Source of the DNA: Salinicola avicenniae
Lineage (GTDB): Bacteria; Pseudomonadota; Gammaproteobacteria; Pseudomonadales; Halomonadaceae
Assembly (NCBI RefSeq): GCF_023736115.1
Contig: NZ_JAKQZC010000002.1
Span: 589,559-653,558 of the forward strand
Length of the DNA stretch: 64,000 bases
Direction of reading: 5' to 3'
Shown: positions 1-11,695 of the stretch, one piece after another
Layout of the letters: each line of letters starts with the position of its first letter
How positions within the stretch are numbered: the first letter of the stretch is position 1
Made by a program: the position numbers and the translations under genes
The notes under the pieces: model-generated
Database searches by the model: none
Seen by the model: the letters and a program-made list of their open reading frames with translations, nothing else
Told to the model about the DNA's origin: nothing

Positions 1-1095
<1,095 letters not shown>

Positions 1096-1136
1096 TCAAA
1101 TTACCCTGGCGGCGCTGGCTCGCAGCCACCGTCGCC

Positions 1137-2318
1137 TCAATTCAGCGGCTCGGTTTGCCACTCTCCCTCGCGCCAGACCAGGTGGCGGTCGCAGCGGTGC
1201 GCGCCGGGGCCGGTATGCTGCCCGGGCAACGCCTGGATCACTCGTTCGCCCTGCCCGCGCAAACGGTTGATCGCCTCGCTCAGGGCGACATCCTCATCCC
1301 CGGGCGCCCAGATCCCGTTCACCGGCGGCTCACGCTCCGCCAGCGTGGCCAGCTGCTTGAGATCCATGGAAAATCCGGTGGCAGGTCGGGCACGGCCAAA
1401 AGCCTGACCGGTATCGTCGTAACGACCACCCTTGCTCAGCGCCTGGCCATAGCCCGGCACGTAGGCCGCAAACACCATCCCCGTGTGGTACTGGTAGCCT
1501 CTCAGCTCGGCCAGATCGAAGTAGATCGACACTTCGGGATGCTCGCTGACCACACCACGATGCAGGCGCACCAGCTGGTCCAGCGCCGCGTGTACCGCCG
1601 CCGGCGCTTCCGCCAGCGCCAGACGGGCGTGCTCGAGAATCTCGGCGCCGCCGTGCAGGCGTGGCAGTTCGGCCAGCATGCGCGCCAGCGCGGGATCGGC
1701 GATATGCGCCGCCACCAGTTCATCGACCCGCGTGAACGCCTTGCGCTCGATCGCCTCGAACAGCGCGCGCTCGACCTCGTCGCCACAGTCCGCTGCACGG
1801 ATCAGCTCGCGGTAGATCGCGATATGGCTGAGCGCGAGATGCAGCTCACGGGCTCCGGCCGCTTCGAGACTCGAGAGCGCCAGACGCAGCACCTCGATAT
1901 CAGCCTCGAGTCCGGCGTGCCCGAACAGCTCGACGCCAACCTGCATCGGGCTGCGGCCACCCTGATGCTTGTCCGCCTGCGCGCGCAGCACCGTCGTGCA
2001 GTAGCACAGGCGAACCGGGCCCTGACGCTTGAGCGAGTGAGCATCCATGCGGGCGACCTGCGGCGTCACGTCGGCGCTGGCACCCATCATGCGTCCGGTC
2101 AGTTGATCGGTCAGCTTGAATGTCTGCAGATCGAGGTCGGTACCGGTGCCGGTCAACAGTGAGTCGAGAAATTCCACCGGCGGCGGCATGACAAGGTCAT
2201 AGCCCCAGCGGTCGTACAGGTCGAGCAGCGTCCGACGCAACTCCTCCATCCGGGTTGCCTGCGGCGGCAACACTTCGTCCATGCCGTCGGGAAGCAACCA
2301 GCGGTCAGCGATCGTCAT
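1137..2318 (-). CDS. hisZ: ATP phosphoribosyltransferase regulatory subunit HisZ
   Basis: HisZ is a catalytically inactive histidyl-tRNA synthetase paralogue. It binds a short-form HisG and is needed for the first step of histidine synthesis. The 393-residue product has the class II synthetase core, including the GGRYDD motif near the C-terminal third, but lacks the anticodon-binding domain of HisS. This is the normal HisZ architecture. The frame stays open upstream, but the ATG at 2318 is preferred because it gives the conserved N-terminus MTIADRWLLPDGMDEVLPP and has AGGACAGG just upstream. It lies between the terminator that ends the hfl genes and purA. The hisZ-purA pair is a common Halomonadaceae arrangement. 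Confidence 0.95.
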   Translation of the reverse strand: MTIADRWLLPDGMDEVLPPQATRMEELRRTLLDLYDRWGYDLVMPPPVEFLDSLLTGTGTDLDLQTFKLTDQLTGRMMGASADVTPQVARMDAHSLKRQGPVRLCYCTTVLRAQADKHQGGRSPMQVGVELFGHAGLEADIEVLRLALSSLEAAGARELHLALSHIAIYRELIRAADCGDEVERALFEAIERKAFTRVDELVAAHIADPALARMLAELPRLHGGAEILEHARLALAEAPAAVHAALDQLVRLHRGVVSEHPEVSIYFDLAELRGYQYHTGMVFAAYVPGYGQALSKGGRYDDTGQAFGRARPATGFSMDLKQLATLAEREPPVNGIWAPGDEDVALSEAINRLRGQGERVIQALPGQHTGPGAHRCDRHLVWREGEWQTEPLN

Positions 2319-2429
2319 GAGCCTGTCCTGCCAAGCGGTAAGTCGGTAATCATCGGTGGCGAGAGACACCCGCCATCCCGGAAAAGGCCTTGCCGACCGG
2401 TCTGGCCTGGCTGCCAGCCCGTGTCGCAC

Positions 2430-2452
2430 AAAAAAGCCGGGCAAGACCCGGC
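2430..2452 (-). terminator. Rho-independent terminator after hflC
   Basis: Read on the minus strand, a 6-bp GC stem GCCGGG/CCCGGC (2436-2441 with 2447-2452) with a 5-base loop is followed by a run of six T. It lies about 60 bases past the hflC stop and before hisZ. It would separate the hfl transcript from hisZ-purA. Confidence 0.8.
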
Positions 2453-2473
2453 GATAAGATGGTACCACGAAAT

Positions 2474-2496
2474 GCCCGCGGGGAAATCCCGCGGGC
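2474..2496. other. GC-rich inverted repeat after hflC
   Basis: Two perfect 9-bp arms, GCCCGCGGG and CCCGCGGGC, flank the loop GAAAT directly after the hflC stop at 2513. No clear T-run follows on the minus strand. It probably stabilises the 3' end or assists the terminator at 2430-2452. Confidence 0.5.
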
Positions 2497-2512
2497 AGTG
2501 GTTTTCAGGGTG

Positions 2513-3481
2513 TCAGCGCGGGGAGGCTCCCGCTTCTGGCGTCGGATCGCCCAGATAGCGGAAGAACTCGCTGCTTTCCGGACTCAGCACCAGCAGATCC
2601 TTGCCCTCGCCGCTGAAGCTTTCGCGGTAGGCCTGCATCGCGCGATAGAAGCGGAAGAACTCGGGATCCGCCTGGTACGCGCTGGCGTAGATCTGGGCGG
2701 CCTGCGCGTCACCCTCACCGCGTGTGGTCTCCGCTTCCTGACGGCCGCTGGCTAGAATCTCCTGACGCTGGCGATCGGCATCGGCGCGAATCGCCTCGGC
2801 CTGCTGCGAGCCCTCGGCGCGATAGGTCCGCGCCGCCTGCTCGCGCTCGGAGTTCATGCGTTCATAGACCGCCTGCGTGACCTCGGTCGGCAGTTCGATG
2901 CGCTTCACGCGGATATCGAGGATATGCACCCCGAGCTCGTCGCGCATCGCCGCGTCAAGCTGCTCCACCGGCTCGACCATCAGTTCCTCGCGCGCGCCTT
3001 CGACCGTGTCCGCCCCCTTGTCCTCGCCCACCAGCTGCTGATTGTCGCTCTCGGCGGCAATGCGCTCCTGGATGATGTCGGACATCTCGGTTTGGCCGAA
3101 CTTGTTGCGCAGGGCTTCGTCGGTCCGCGGCGCGATCAGGTTTTCGGCGACCTGAATATTGCCACGGGTCGCTTCGTAGAACTGACGCGGATCGGCGATC
3201 TTCCACTTGACGAAGGAGTCGACAATGACGGCCTTGGAGTCCGCCGTCAGATAGCGCGTAGCGCTGGAATCGACGGTCTGGACGCGCACGTCGAAGATGC
3301 GCACGGTGTTGAACACCGGCAGCTTGAAGTGCAGACCGGGGCCGATATCGTTCTCGATCACCTCGCCGAAGCGTAGCTTGATCGCGCGCTCGGTCTCGTT
3401 GACGACATAGAAACTGGCGCTGGCGAACCATGCCAGCAGCGCCAGGACGATGACGCCGATCAGGGCTCTGTTGTTAAACAT
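2513..3481 (-). CDS. hflC: HflC, SPFH-domain modulator of FtsH protease
   Basis: HflC pairs with HflK in a large periplasm-facing membrane complex that encloses FtsH and modulates its proteolysis. The 322-residue product has one N-terminal membrane segment (about residues 7-25), then the SPFH/band-7 domain beginning FYVVNETERAIKLRFGEV, and an alanine/glutamate/arginine-rich coiled coil (about 200-265). Its ATG shares one base with the hflK stop (TAATG), so translation is probably coupled. The DUF2065 (YjeT-like) gene often found after hflC is absent: the gap to hisZ holds only hairpins. Confidence 0.96.
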   Translation of the reverse strand: MFNNRALIGVIVLALLAWFASASFYVVNETERAIKLRFGEVIENDIGPGLHFKLPVFNTVRIFDVRVQTVDSSATRYLTADSKAVIVDSFVKWKIADPRQFYEATRGNIQVAENLIAPRTDEALRNKFGQTEMSDIIQERIAAESDNQQLVGEDKGADTVEGAREELMVEPVEQLDAAMRDELGVHILDIRVKRIELPTEVTQAVYERMNSEREQAARTYRAEGSQQAEAIRADADRQRQEILASGRQEAETTRGEGDAQAAQIYASAYQADPEFFRFYRAMQAYRESFSGEGKDLLVLSPESSEFFRYLGDPTPEAGASPR

Positions 3482-4713
3482 TAACGGCCCTCCCGCAGGC
3501 TGGAACTCCGCGACTGCTGCTGCGAGCTGCTGTTCATGTGATCGACCACCTGCCGTGAAATCTGTTCAAGCTGCTGCATGCTCATCGAGGACGAGCTACC
3601 GCTGCTGCCGCTACCTCCCGCCTGCATCTGGTTGAGCGGAAGCACCGTGACGGCGTCACTGTCCCCGAGATCGACCAGCGCCTTGGGCGTGCGGCTCAGC
3701 ACCTGGCTGACGGTATCCAGATAGAGACGCTGGCGCGTCACTTCCGGCGCCTGCTGATATTCACCCAGCAGCGAGTTGAAGCGATTGGTTTGACCGGTCG
3801 CGTCGGAGACGGTCGCAGCCTTGTAGCCGTCAGCCTCCTCGAGCAGGCGCTGCTTCTGACCCTGCGCTTCCAGCACCACCGCCTGGCGGTAGGCATTGGC
3901 CTGGTTGATCGAACGCTGGCGTTCTTCGCGCGCACGGATAACGTCGTCGAAGGCGTCCTGGACGCGATCCGGCGGCGACGTCGACTCGACGTTGATCGTC
4001 TGCAGGCGCAGGCCTGTGCCATAGGCATCCATATAGGCGCCGAGACGGTCGAAGACACGCTGCCCCAGACGGTCACGTCCGGTCGTCAGAATCTCCTGCA
4101 GGGGCATGTTGCCGACTTCCTGACGCAGCGCGGAATCCATGGCGTTCTGCAGCGTCAGCTCCGGCTGGTTGACGTTGACCAGAAACGCATGCGCGTCGTT
4201 GACCACGTACTGGGCCGAGACGCTGACGCGCACGATGTTCTCGTCGCTGGTCAACATCGAGTCGCTCTGGTTGGCAGAACGGATGCTGGTCACGTTGACG
4301 TTCTCGACCTGATCCACGATCGGCGGATTCCAGTGCAGGCCGGGGTTGAGCGTCGAGGTGTACTTGCCGAAGCGGAACACCACGCCACGCTCGGACTGGT
4401 CGATCAGATGGAAGCCGGAGGCCGCCCAGATGACCGCCGCCACGATCAGCACCAGCACCGGCAGCACGAAGGGATTGCGCTTGCCGCCGCCGCCATCGTT
4501 GCGACCGCCACCGGATCCGCCGCGCTTGCCGCGCCCGCCGAGCACCCGATTGATCTTGTCCTGAAACTTTTTCAACGCCTCATCGAGGTCCGGCGGTCCC
4601 TGATTGCCGTTGCCGTTGCCGTTATTACCACCATTACCGTTGGGGCGGCGGCCCCCTCCACCGCTCCACGGATCCTGCTGGTTGTTGCCACCACCTGGCT
4701 CGTTCCAAGCCAT
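3481..4713 (-). CDS. hflK: HflK, SPFH-domain modulator of FtsH protease
   Basis: Partner of HflC in the FtsH-regulating complex. The 410-residue protein begins with a long low-complexity region rich in Gly, Asn and Gln (about residues 4-75). A membrane segment follows (about 83-103), then the SPFH domain with IDQSERGVVFRFGKY and a coiled-coil region containing QANAYRQAVVLEAQGQ. The C-terminus is a Gly/Ser/Met/Gln-rich tail ending in a serine-arginine stretch. The ATG at 4713 gives the family start MAWNEPGGG. A gap of 179 bases separates it from hflX upstream, enough for a separate promoter, though none is obvious. Confidence 0.96.
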   Translation of the reverse strand: MAWNEPGGGNNQQDPWSGGGGRRPNGNGGNNGNGNGNQGPPDLDEALKKFQDKINRVLGGRGKRGGSGGGRNDGGGGKRNPFVLPVLVLIVAAVIWAASGFHLIDQSERGVVFRFGKYTSTLNPGLHWNPPIVDQVENVNVTSIRSANQSDSMLTSDENIVRVSVSAQYVVNDAHAFLVNVNQPELTLQNAMDSALRQEVGNMPLQEILTTGRDRLGQRVFDRLGAYMDAYGTGLRLQTINVESTSPPDRVQDAFDDVIRAREERQRSINQANAYRQAVVLEAQGQKQRLLEEADGYKAATVSDATGQTNRFNSLLGEYQQAPEVTRQRLYLDTVSQVLSRTPKALVDLGDSDAVTVLPLNQMQAGGSGSSGSSSSMSMQQLEQISRQVVDHMNSSSQQQSRSSSLREGR

Positions 4714-4892
4714 ACCTAGTCTCCACTGATGCAGTCAAAGCGTTGCGTCGAGCATTGGGAGCACGAGCCGCCGTGGCAGCACTGCGCTGGCGTGCGGAGA
4801 CGATGGTCGGCCTGATGGCGAATCGTTTCTGCCCCGCGTCATTCGGACCCGTCGAGCGGATCGCGAAGCTCCCCTGCGAATGTCTTCTCGCC

Positions 4893-6215
4893 TCAGACCT
4901 GTTCCCAGTCGGCGACCGGCGTCTGTTCTGAAGCGGGCAAATAGTCCTCGGCGCGTTCGCCCAGGCGGGCCATCATCTGCATAAACTCCCGTCGGGGCAA
5001 GCGAATCTCCAGACAGGAACGGCCTCGCTCGTCGAACGCCTCGTCGCGAACCGCTTGTAATTCGTGTAGTGCCGCTCGTAGTCGACCTTGCTCCGGCGTC
5101 AGCGTCAAGCGGATATCGAGGATATCCTCCGCCAGCCACTCACCAAGCGCTTCGCGCAAGAGCTCGAGCCCTTCGCCCTGACGCGCCGAGAGCCAGACGA
5201 CCTGCGGCCGCCCCTGCTCGTCACGCTCGATGCGCGGCGACGACCCCATCAGATCGATCTTGTTCATCACCAGCAGTCGCGGCACGTCGTCGGCGTCGAT
5301 CTCGGACAGCACGCTGTCGACCTGCGCCACGTTGAGCTCGCGATCCGGATCGGCAGCGTCGATCACATGCACGATCAGACTCGCTTCAGTGGCTTCCTGC
5401 AGCGTTGCCTGGAAAGCCTCGACCAGCTTGTGCGGCAGATGGCGAATGAAGCCGACCGTATCCGCCAGCACGACTTCACCGACATCCGGCACCTCAAGAC
5501 GGCGCAGCGTCGGGTCCAGCGTGGCAAAGAGCTGATCGGCGGCGTAGACCTCAGCAGCGGTGATGGCATTGAACAGCGTCGACTTGCCGGCGTTGGTGTA
5601 GCCCACCAGCGAGACGCTCGGCACCTCGGCGCGCGCCCTGGCTCGCCGATTCTGGTCGCGCTGCTTGCGCACCTTGTCGAGCCGCTTGTGAATCGATTTG
5701 ATGCGACCACGCAGCAAGCGTCGGTCGGTTTCGAGCTGGGTTTCACCCGGACCGCGAAGACCGATACCGCCCTTCTGACGCTCGAGGTGGGTCCAGCCGC
5801 GCACCAGACGTGTCGACATGTACTCGAGCTGAGCCAGCTCGACCTGGAGCTTGCCTTCGTGAGTTCGGGCGCGCTGCGCGAAGATATCGAGAATCAGGCC
5901 CGTGCGATCGAGCACGCGGCATTTCAGCGTGCGCTCGAGATTGCGCTCCTGAGAAGGAGACAGGGCATGATTGAAAATAACCAGTTCGGCGTGGTGCGTC
6001 TCGAGGGCGGTCTTGACCTCGTCGAGCTTGCCACTGCCAATGAAGGAGCGAGGGTCGGGACGGCGCCGGCTACCCTGAATCAGGGTCGCCGGCTCCGCCC
6101 CGGCAGAGCGCACCAGCTCCAGCAGTTCACCTGGATCCTCGCGCTCCTGCTCGTCCTGAAAGTCCACATGGACCAGAATCGCCGTTTCGCCGGCGTCGGG
6201 ACGTTCGAAAAACAA
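4893..6215 (-). CDS. hflX: Ribosome-associated GTPase HflX
   Basis: HflX is an Obg-superfamily GTPase that binds the 50S subunit and splits stalled or stress-inactivated ribosomes. The 440-residue product has the N-terminal HflX domain with ALSPSQERNLER and the glycine-rich signature GGIGLRGPGETQLETDRR. The G domain has G1 GYTNAGKST, G3 DTVGF and G4 NKID. The start is a TTG at 6215: an in-frame TGA lies immediately upstream, and GAGAGG precedes it at good distance. It begins 15 bases after the hfq stop, so it is almost certainly read from the hfq transcript. Confidence 0.96.
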   Translation of the reverse strand: MFFERPDAGETAILVHVDFQDEQEREDPGELLELVRSAGAEPATLIQGSRRRPDPRSFIGSGKLDEVKTALETHHAELVIFNHALSPSQERNLERTLKCRVLDRTGLILDIFAQRARTHEGKLQVELAQLEYMSTRLVRGWTHLERQKGGIGLRGPGETQLETDRRLLRGRIKSIHKRLDKVRKQRDQNRRARARAEVPSVSLVGYTNAGKSTLFNAITAAEVYAADQLFATLDPTLRRLEVPDVGEVVLADTVGFIRHLPHKLVEAFQATLQEATEASLIVHVIDAADPDRELNVAQVDSVLSEIDADDVPRLLVMNKIDLMGSSPRIERDEQGRPQVVWLSARQGEGLELLREALGEWLAEDILDIRLTLTPEQGRLRAALHELQAVRDEAFDERGRSCLEIRLPRREFMQMMARLGERAEDYLPASEQTPVADWEQV

Positions 6216-6230
6216 TCACAACCTCTCGAT

Positions 6231-6485
6231 TCAGTTCTCGAGCCCGGGTGCTGCAGCATTGGGGTCCTGAGGCGGCAACCGGACGTTACGGGACGGCACG
6301 ACCGTCGAAATGGCGTGCTTGTAAACCATCTGACTCACGGTATTGCGCAGCAGGATGACAAACTGATCGAAAGACTCGATCTGGCCCTGCAACTTGATGC
6401 CGTTGACAAGAAAAATGGAAACCGGGATGCGCTCCTTGCGCAGAATGTTCAGGTACGGATCCTGAAGGGACTGTCCTTTGGACAT
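6231..6485 (-). CDS. hfq: RNA chaperone Hfq
   Basis: Hfq is a hexameric Sm-like protein that matches small regulatory RNAs to mRNAs. The 84-residue product is nearly canonical: [19 protein letters not shown], the Sm1 region with SFDQFVILL and the Sm2 motif [12 protein letters not shown]. The short C-terminal tail (about 15 residues) is proline- and alanine-rich, much shorter than in E. coli but usual for this group. It lies between miaA and hflX, its standard position. An inverted repeat sits in the 126-base gap upstream. Confidence 0.98.
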   Translation of the reverse strand: MSKGQSLQDPYLNILRKERIPVSIFLVNGIKLQGQIESFDQFVILLRNTVSQMVYKHAISTVVPSRNVRLPPQDPNAAAPGLEN

Positions 6486-6559
6486 GTTGCTCTCCCTAAT
6501 AATGTTATGAATGTTGCTGTTTTAGTTGGGCGACAAGTCGTTCTGATTCGGCATCATGC

Positions 6560-6578
6560 GGTGACATGTGCTGTCACC
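6560..6578. promoter_or_regulatory. Inverted repeat upstream of hfq
   Basis: GGTGACATGTGCTGTCACC has two perfect 7-bp arms and a 5-base centre. It lies in the miaA-hfq gap, 75 to 93 bases upstream of the hfq ATG. No T-run follows, so an operator or mRNA 5' structure fits better than a terminator. Function is inferred from position only. Confidence 0.35.
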
Positions 6579-6611
6579 TGCGACCCTCGTGACTAAGCCC
6601 AACATTTTACG

Positions 6612-7553
6612 CTAACTCCCGGGGTCACGCACGATTTTCGCGATCTGTGCCCGCGCATCTGCCGCACAGGCGTCGACGCGATGCAGATCCGGCCAGCGCC
6701 GCAGCCAGGTCAGCTGACGTTTGGCCAGCTGGCGCGTCGCCGCGATGCCCCGCTCGCGCAGGGTCGCGAAATCGCAGGCACCCTCGAGATACTCCCACAC
6801 CTGCCGGTAACCGACACTGCGCATCGAGGGCAGATCCGCGATCAGGTCCCCACGCTCTTTCAGCGCGGCCACCTCTTCCACGAAACCCTCCGCGAGCATG
6901 GCGTCGAAACGCTGCGCGATGCGCGCGTGCAATATCTGACGATCGGCGGGTGCGAGTGCTATGGACAGCAGTCGCCAGGGAAAGTTTTGTGACGGCTGGC
7001 GGCGCCAGTGCTCGCTGAGCGGGATCCCGCTCAGCTCAAAGACCTCCAGCGCGCGGATCAGGCGCTGGCGATTGCGCGGGTGGATCGCTGCTGCCGCTTG
7101 CGGGTCGATCCGCTCGAGATCCGCGTGGAGCGCCTCATAGCCGCGTGTTTCGCCCTGCAGGCGAAGCCGCTCGCGCGTCATCGGGTCGGCCGCAGGCATC
7201 TCGGCGACACCGTCGACCAGGCGCTTGGCATACATCATGGTGCCGCCGACCAGCAGCGGCGTTTTGCCGCACTCGGTGATACGGGTCATTTCGGTGAGCG
7301 CGTCGTGGTGGAAATCCGCCGCCGTATAGGTTTCAGCGGGATCACGGATGTCGATCAATCGATGGGGCGCTCGCGCGAGCTCGCTCGCGGTCGGTTTGGC
7401 AGTACCGATATCCATGCCGCGATAGACCATCGCGGAATCGATACTGATCAGCTCGAAGCCGAAACGCTCATGCAGTTCGATCGCGCTATCCGTCTTGCCA
7501 GAGGCCGTCGGGCCTAGCAGCATGACCGCCAGCGGGCGGGTGTCCTGAGTCAA
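6612..7553 (-). CDS. miaA: tRNA dimethylallyltransferase MiaA
   Basis: Transfers a dimethylallyl group to N6 of A37 in tRNAs that read codons beginning with U, the first step towards ms2i6A. The 313-residue protein shows the P-loop GPTASGKT near residue 14, SIDSAMVYRGMDIGTAKP, the DIRDP motif, LVGGTMMY and the C-terminal RQLAKRQLTWLR. The start is taken as TTG at 7553, with GAGAGG five bases upstream. The next Met (about residue 11) would cut into the strand before the P-loop. It follows mutL by 93 bases. Confidence 0.95.
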   Translation of the reverse strand: MTQDTRPLAVMLLGPTASGKTDSAIELHERFGFELISIDSAMVYRGMDIGTAKPTASELARAPHRLIDIRDPAETYTAADFHHDALTEMTRITECGKTPLLVGGTMMYAKRLVDGVAEMPAADPMTRERLRLQGETRGYEALHADLERIDPQAAAAIHPRNRQRLIRALEVFELSGIPLSEHWRRQPSQNFPWRLLSIALAPADRQILHARIAQRFDAMLAEGFVEEVAALKERGDLIADLPSMRSVGYRQVWEYLEGACDFATLRERGIAATRQLAKRQLTWLRRWPDLHRVDACAADARAQIAKIVRDPGS

Positions 7554-7646
7554 GCGAGCCTCTCCCGGGAGGTGATGGCGAGCCGCGTCGGGGCTCGTGG
7601 CATAGGGTGATTGGCGGTTTCGCGCGCCGGGGACCGTCAGACTGCC

Positions 7647-9617
<1,971 letters not shown>

Positions 9618-9664
9618 CATCGCCTCCCGTTCGCTGCCGACATGCCACCCGACGGCGCTCGTGT

Positions 9665-11209
9665 TCATGGAATGGTCAGCACCTGGCCGACGCGCAGGAT
9701 ATCGCTATCCAGACCGTTGGCCTGTTTCAATGCCTGCATCGTGATGTCATGGCTGGCAGCCACCTGAGACAGGGTATCGCCGGACTGCACCCGATATTCG
9801 TTGCTTGCCCCACCCCGCCCCTGATCTCGCTGCCACGCCAGCAGGCTGGTGGGCGGCGGGTGCTGGCGGAAATGCGCTACCACACCGGAATAGACCGCCT
9901 GCGCCAGCTCGGCCTGATGCGAGGAAGAACGTAGTTGCGCCTCCTCGCGCGGGTTGGATATAAACCCGGTCTCCACCAGCAGCGAAGGGATATCCGGCGA
10001 CTTCAGGACCACGAAACCGGCCTGTTCCACGCTCGACTTGTGCAACTTGTTGATCCGGCCAAGCTGGTCGAGTACCTGGCCACCGGTGGCGAGCGAATCG
10101 TTCATGGTCGCTGTCATGGTCAGGTCGAGCAGCACTCCCCGCAGCACTTCGTCCTTGTCATCGAGACTCAGATTACCGTCGACCCCGCCAATCAGGTCAG
10201 ACTCGTTCTCCGTGGCGGCCAGCCAGCGCGCCGTCTCCGACGAGGCACCGCCCTGCGACAGCGCATACACTGAGCTGCCGTAAGGCTGGCTGCTGCGCAC
10301 GGCGTCGGCGTGAATGGAGACGAAGAAATCTGCCTTCTGCTGTCGCGCGATCAGGGTGCGCTGGCGCAAGCCGACATAGTAGTCGCCATCCCGGGTCATG
10401 ATCGCCTTGAAACCAGGCGTCTGGTCGAAACGCGCCTTGAGCTTGCGCGCGATATCGAGCACCACGTCCTTCTCGCGAGTGCCGCTGGGGCCAGTCGCTC
10501 CGGGATCCTCGCCGCCATGGCCGGCGTCCACGGCCACGATGATGTCTCGTTTGGGATGCGGCTGCGCGGCGACCCTGGCCTCCTGCGGGTCGGGCGCCTG
10601 ACCGGTGGCCGAGGCTTCAGCCTGGGCACGCTGCGCCGCCATCTCCTGATCGCGAACCATCGCTTCGATCGGATCGATCGGATCGCTCACGGCGCTCTCG
10701 CCGGGATAGTTCAGATCGACCACGAAGCGGTCGCTGTACTGCTCATTGGGCGCCAGCGTGAAACTCTGGGGCGCCACGCGGCGATTGACGTCCAGCACCA
10801 CGCGCAGACCGCCACTCTCTCGAACACCGGTGCGCACCTGATCGATGGCGCTGTCGTCGAGATCGAGCTGGCCGATATCGAAATCGAGATCGGTGCCATC
10901 GAGATCGATGACGACTCGATCCGGATCGGCCAGCGTAAAGACGTTGGCATTCACCGGCCCGGACATGTCGAACACCAGCCGGACATGGTCCGGCGCCGAC
11001 CATAGCCGCATGTTATCCACCTCGACTGCCTGCGCGCTGGCCGAGGCAACGATGGCCACAAGCGCGGTCAGAGCCAGCAGGGCCTGCCGCCGCCAGCCGG
11101 CCAGTAGCGCACGCATCAGACTGGCCATCAGCATCCAGATGCCCAGGCAACGCAGGCCATCAGGCTTGTCGGTGCCATCCGCAGGCACGGCTTCCACTTC
11201 TGTCAACAT
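9665..11209 (-). CDS. amiB: N-acetylmuramoyl-L-alanine amidase AmiB/AmiC type with LysM
   Basis: A periplasmic zinc amidase that cuts the amide bond between MurNAc and the stem peptide during daughter-cell separation. The order is an extended N-terminus with a hydrophobic signal (about residues 40-60), an AMIN domain (about 63-165), an Amidase_3 domain and a C-terminal LysM with [13 protein letters not shown]. Visible zinc or catalytic residues are [19 protein letters not shown] and [15 protein letters not shown] six bases before the ATG at 11209 supports this start, which overlaps the end of tsaE by seven bases; internal Mets near residues 26-32 are alternatives. E. coli AmiB has the same neighbours. 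Confidence 0.94.
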   Translation of the reverse strand: MLTEVEAVPADGTDKPDGLRCLGIWMLMASLMRALLAGWRRQALLALTALVAIVASASAQAVEVDNMRLWSAPDHVRLVFDMSGPVNANVFTLADPDRVVIDLDGTDLDFDIGQLDLDDSAIDQVRTGVRESGGLRVVLDVNRRVAPQSFTLAPNEQYSDRFVVDLNYPGESAVSDPIDPIEAMVRDQEMAAQRAQAEASATGQAPDPQEARVAAQPHPKRDIIVAVDAGHGGEDPGATGPSGTREKDVVLDIARKLKARFDQTPGFKAIMTRDGDYYVGLRQRTLIARQQKADFFVSIHADAVRSSQPYGSSVYALSQGGASSETARWLAATENESDLIGGVDGNLSLDDKDEVLRGVLLDLTMTATMNDSLATGGQVLDQLGRINKLHKSSVEQAGFVVLKSPDIPSLLVETGFISNPREEAQLRSSSHQAELAQAVYSGVVAHFRQHPPPTSLLAWQRDQGRGGASNEYRVQSGDTLSQVAASHDITMQALKQANGLDSDILRVGQVLTIP

Positions 11210-11682
11210 TCATCATCCTTGTGACTCAGGTCGGCCGGCAATCCGGCCAGCGCTTCGCGCCCCTTGGGCGTATGGGCAACCGCCATGGCGCGTCGCCCCG
11301 TCCCGGCCAGGGCCAGGTAGAGCTCCAGGTCGGGCGTCGGCAGCCAACCGTCCCCCCGGCTGGGCCACTCGATCAGACTCAAGGCATCGTCACCCAGCAT
11401 ATCGCGGGCGCCAATGAACTCGAGTTCCTCCGCATCGCCGAGCCGGTAGAGATCGAAGTGGTAGACACGCACCGCACCCAGTTCGTAAGGCTCGACCAGG
11501 GTGTAGGTCGGGCTCTTGACCGCACCGGTGTGGCCGAAGGCGCGCAGCACGCCGCGAGCCAGAGTTGTCTTGCCGGCCCCGAGATCGCCGATCAGGTGGA
11601 CCTGTCCGCTGCCGCCTAGCGCGCGCGCGAGCTGTGCACCCAGTTCGACCTGGGCGGCTTCGTCATGAAGAAAGATCGGCAT
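11203..11682 (-). CDS. tsaE: tRNA threonylcarbamoyladenosine synthesis ATPase TsaE
   Basis: TsaE is the small ATPase of the TsaB-TsaD-TsaE complex that installs t6A at A37 of ANN-decoding tRNAs. The 159-residue protein has the Walker A GDLGAGKTT (about residues 32-40), the conserved SPTYTLVEPY and HFDLYRL motifs and IEWPSRG. The C-terminal tail is slightly longer than that of E. coli TsaE. It starts 13 bases after the nnr stop and overlaps amiB by seven bases, so it is translated within the same operon. Confidence 0.95.
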   Translation of the reverse strand: MPIFLHDEAAQVELGAQLARALGGSGQVHLIGDLGAGKTTLARGVLRAFGHTGAVKSPTYTLVEPYELGAVRVYHFDLYRLGDAEELEFIGARDMLGDDALSLIEWPSRGDGWLPTPDLELYLALAGTGRRAMAVAHTPKGREALAGLPADLSHKDDEC

Positions 11683-11695
11683 GAGGCTTCAATAT

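Noticed and set aside
2319..2512. A DUF2065 (YjeT-like) gene expected after hflC
   Set aside because: The 194-base gap contains only hairpins and no suitable frame.
5088..6596. A 502-codon open frame on the plus strand opposite hflX and hfq
   Set aside because: It is antisense to two clear conserved genes, shows no family motif, and such long shadow frames are expected in GC-rich DNA.
9618..9668. mutL start at the ATG overlapping the amiB stop (9668)
   Set aside because: The ATGA overlap is attractive, but the extra 17 residues are not conserved in MutL as I know it and the ATG at 9617 has a much better ribosome-binding site.
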